Source: Billgrantia pellis (GTDB lineage Bacteria; Pseudomonadota; Gammaproteobacteria; Pseudomonadales; Halomonadaceae). Taken from it: a DNA stretch of 64,000 nt. Each line of letters begins with the position of its first letter. Position 1 is the first letter of the stretch. Under the pieces are notes generated by a model. The model was not told the DNA's origin and did not search any database. It saw nothing but the letters and a program-made list of their open reading frames with translations. The translations under genes were made by a program, and so were the position numbers. Shown here piece after piece: positions 63,050-64,000 of the stretch. The stretch is taken from NCBI RefSeq assembly GCF_008297955.1, contig NZ_VTPY01000004.1:434001-498000 (forward strand), written 5' to 3'.

Positions 63050-64000
63050 GCGTGCCTCTTGTCGTCAGGGTGTGGGGGCAGGTCGATGCCCAGTTCGTTC
63101 CAGCGTTCGCTGACGCGAGCCTTGACGGCCTCGTCCATGACGATGGGCGTGCCCCATTCTCGATCGGTCTCGCCGGGCCATTTGCTGGTGGCGTCCAGCC
63201 CCATCTTCGACCCCAGCCCCGCCACCGGCGAGGCGAAGTCGAGGTAGTCGATCGGGGTGTTCTCGACCATCACGGTATCCCGGGCCGGGTCCATGCGGGT
63301 GGTGATGGCCCAGATCACGTCCTTCCAATCGCGGGCATCGACGTCGTCGTCGAGTACTACCACGAACTTGGTGTACATGAACTGGCGCAGGAAGCTCCAG
63401 ACCCCCATCATCACGCGCTTGGCATGGCCCGGGTACTGTTTTTTCATGGTCACCACCGCCATGCGATAGGAGCAACCCTCCGGCGGCAGGTAGAAGTCGA
63501 CGATTTCGGGAAACTGCTTGCACAGGATCGGTACGAATACCTCGTTGAGCGCGACGCCCAGAATCGCCGGCTCGTCGGGTGGCCGCCCGGTGTAGGTCGA
63601 ATGGTAGATGGCGTCGCGGCGCATGGTCAGGCGCGTCACCGTGAACACCGGAAACTCGTCAACCTCGTTGTAGTAGCCGGTATGGTCACCGTAGGGCCCC
63701 TCCGGCGCCATGTCGTCGGGGTAGATGTATCCCTCAAGGATGATTTCGGCGGAGGCCGGCACCTCGAGATCGGCGTGGCCGCACTTGACCAGCTCGGTGC
63801 GCGAACCGCGCAGGAGCCCGGCGAAGGCGTACTCGGAGAGGGTATCGGGAACCGGGGTCACCGCGCCGAGGATGGTGGCCGGATCGGCACCCAGCGCCAC
63901 CGCCACCGGAAAGGGCTCGCCGGGGTTCGTATGCTGGAACTCCTGGAAGTCCAGCGCGCCGCCTCGATGGGAGAGCCAGCGCATGATCAGCCGGTTGCGG
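63046..64000 (-). CDS. ubiD: UbiD, 3-octaprenyl-4-hydroxybenzoate decarboxylase (N-terminus cut by window)
   Basis: About 318 residues visible; UbiD is about 490, so roughly 170 residues lie beyond the right edge. Frame remains open to 64000 (preceding residues NRLI before [16 protein letters not shown]). Conserved [51 protein letters not shown] and [12 protein letters not shown]. Prenyl-FMN dependent decarboxylase of ubiquinone synthesis, in an operon with fre and folM. Confidence 0.96.
   Translation of the reverse strand, partial: RNRLIMRWLSHRGGALDFQEFQHTNPGEPFPVAVALGADPATILGAVTPVPDTLSEYAFAGLLRGSRTELVKCGHADLEVPASAEIILEGYIYPDDMAPEGPYGDHTGYYNEVDEFPVFTVTRLTMRRDAIYHSTYTGRPPDEPAILGVALNEVFVPILCKQFPEIVDFYLPPEGCSYRMAVVTMKKQYPGHAKRVMMGVWSFLRQFMYTKFVVVLDDDVDARDWKDVIWAITTRMDPARDTVMVENTPIDYLDFASPVAGLGSKMGLDATSKWPGETDREWGTPIVMDEAVKARVSERWNELGIDLPPHPDDKRHA

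Overview
The window is a gene-dense, GC-rich chromosomal stretch (about 60-65% GC by eye) from a gammaproteobacterium. The best guess is Halomonadaceae (Halomonas or a close relative). This is inferred from Pseudomonas-like gene order (mutS-fdxA, recA-recX-alaS-lysC-csrA, maeB/mrcA/pilMNOPQ-aroKB-gltBD, rpmE/priA-argS-SPOR-hslVU, ubiE-ubiJ-ubiB-hisE-tatABC), acidic proteins, and a Na+-pumping oxaloacetate decarboxylase. No prophage, insertion sequence, rRNA or CRISPR array was seen. Almost every protein belongs to a known family, so the interest lies mainly in RNA-level and regulatory elements.

Layout. 1-1.9 kb: an unidentified membrane protein, then a 2Fe-2S ferredoxin behind a GntR-type palindrome. 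2-5.5 kb: oadGAB (minus strand). 5.6-7.3 kb: dusC, then two identical tRNA-Arg(ACG) genes and a tRNA-Ser(GCU) on the minus strand. 7.4-14.2 kb (minus): csrA, lysC, alaS, recX, recA (with a LexA box) and pncC. 14.3-18.6 kb: an MscS-type channel, mutS and fdxA. 18.8-19.2 kb: a strong candidate Rsm/CsrB-type small RNA. It has 12 GGA motifs, a promoter, an intrinsic terminator and a near-perfect GacA box about 185 nt upstream of its predicted start. 19.2-29.8 kb (minus): eno, kdsA, pyrG, a cupin, gltD and gltB. 30.3-36.9 kb (minus): aroB, aroK and pilQPONM. 37-40.5 kb: mrcA and a DUF481 outer-membrane protein. 40.6-42.4 kb (minus): maeB and rpmE. 42.5-55 kb (plus): priA, argS, a SPOR protein, hslVU, a heptamer repeat, a DUF971 gene, ubiE-ubiJ-ubiB, hisE and tatABC. 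55-59.7 kb: elbB, hemB, ppk and a DUF3087 gene. 59.8-64 kb (minus): a DAHP synthase gene behind an elaborate aromatic-amino-acid leader, a 41-residue membrane protein, folM, an NAD(P)H-flavin reductase, and ubiD cut by the window edge.

Two systems stand out. First, the DAHP synthase gene lies behind a 43-codon leader peptide carrying the run Tyr-Trp-Tyr-Trp-Phe. This is followed by a complete attenuator: mutually exclusive hairpins, a 14-bp terminator stem and a U run. A second leader ORF, also packed with Tyr, Trp and Phe codons, ends 6 nt before the synthase start and overlaps a second pair of competing hairpins that involve its ribosome binding site. Second, the sRNA next to fdxA sits where Pseudomonas carries rsmZ, and its expected protein target, CsrA, is encoded 11 kb away in the same window.

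Coordinates were derived by hand. Start codons were chosen from homology and ribosome binding sites. Family assignments come from recognised motifs and gene order, not from searches.
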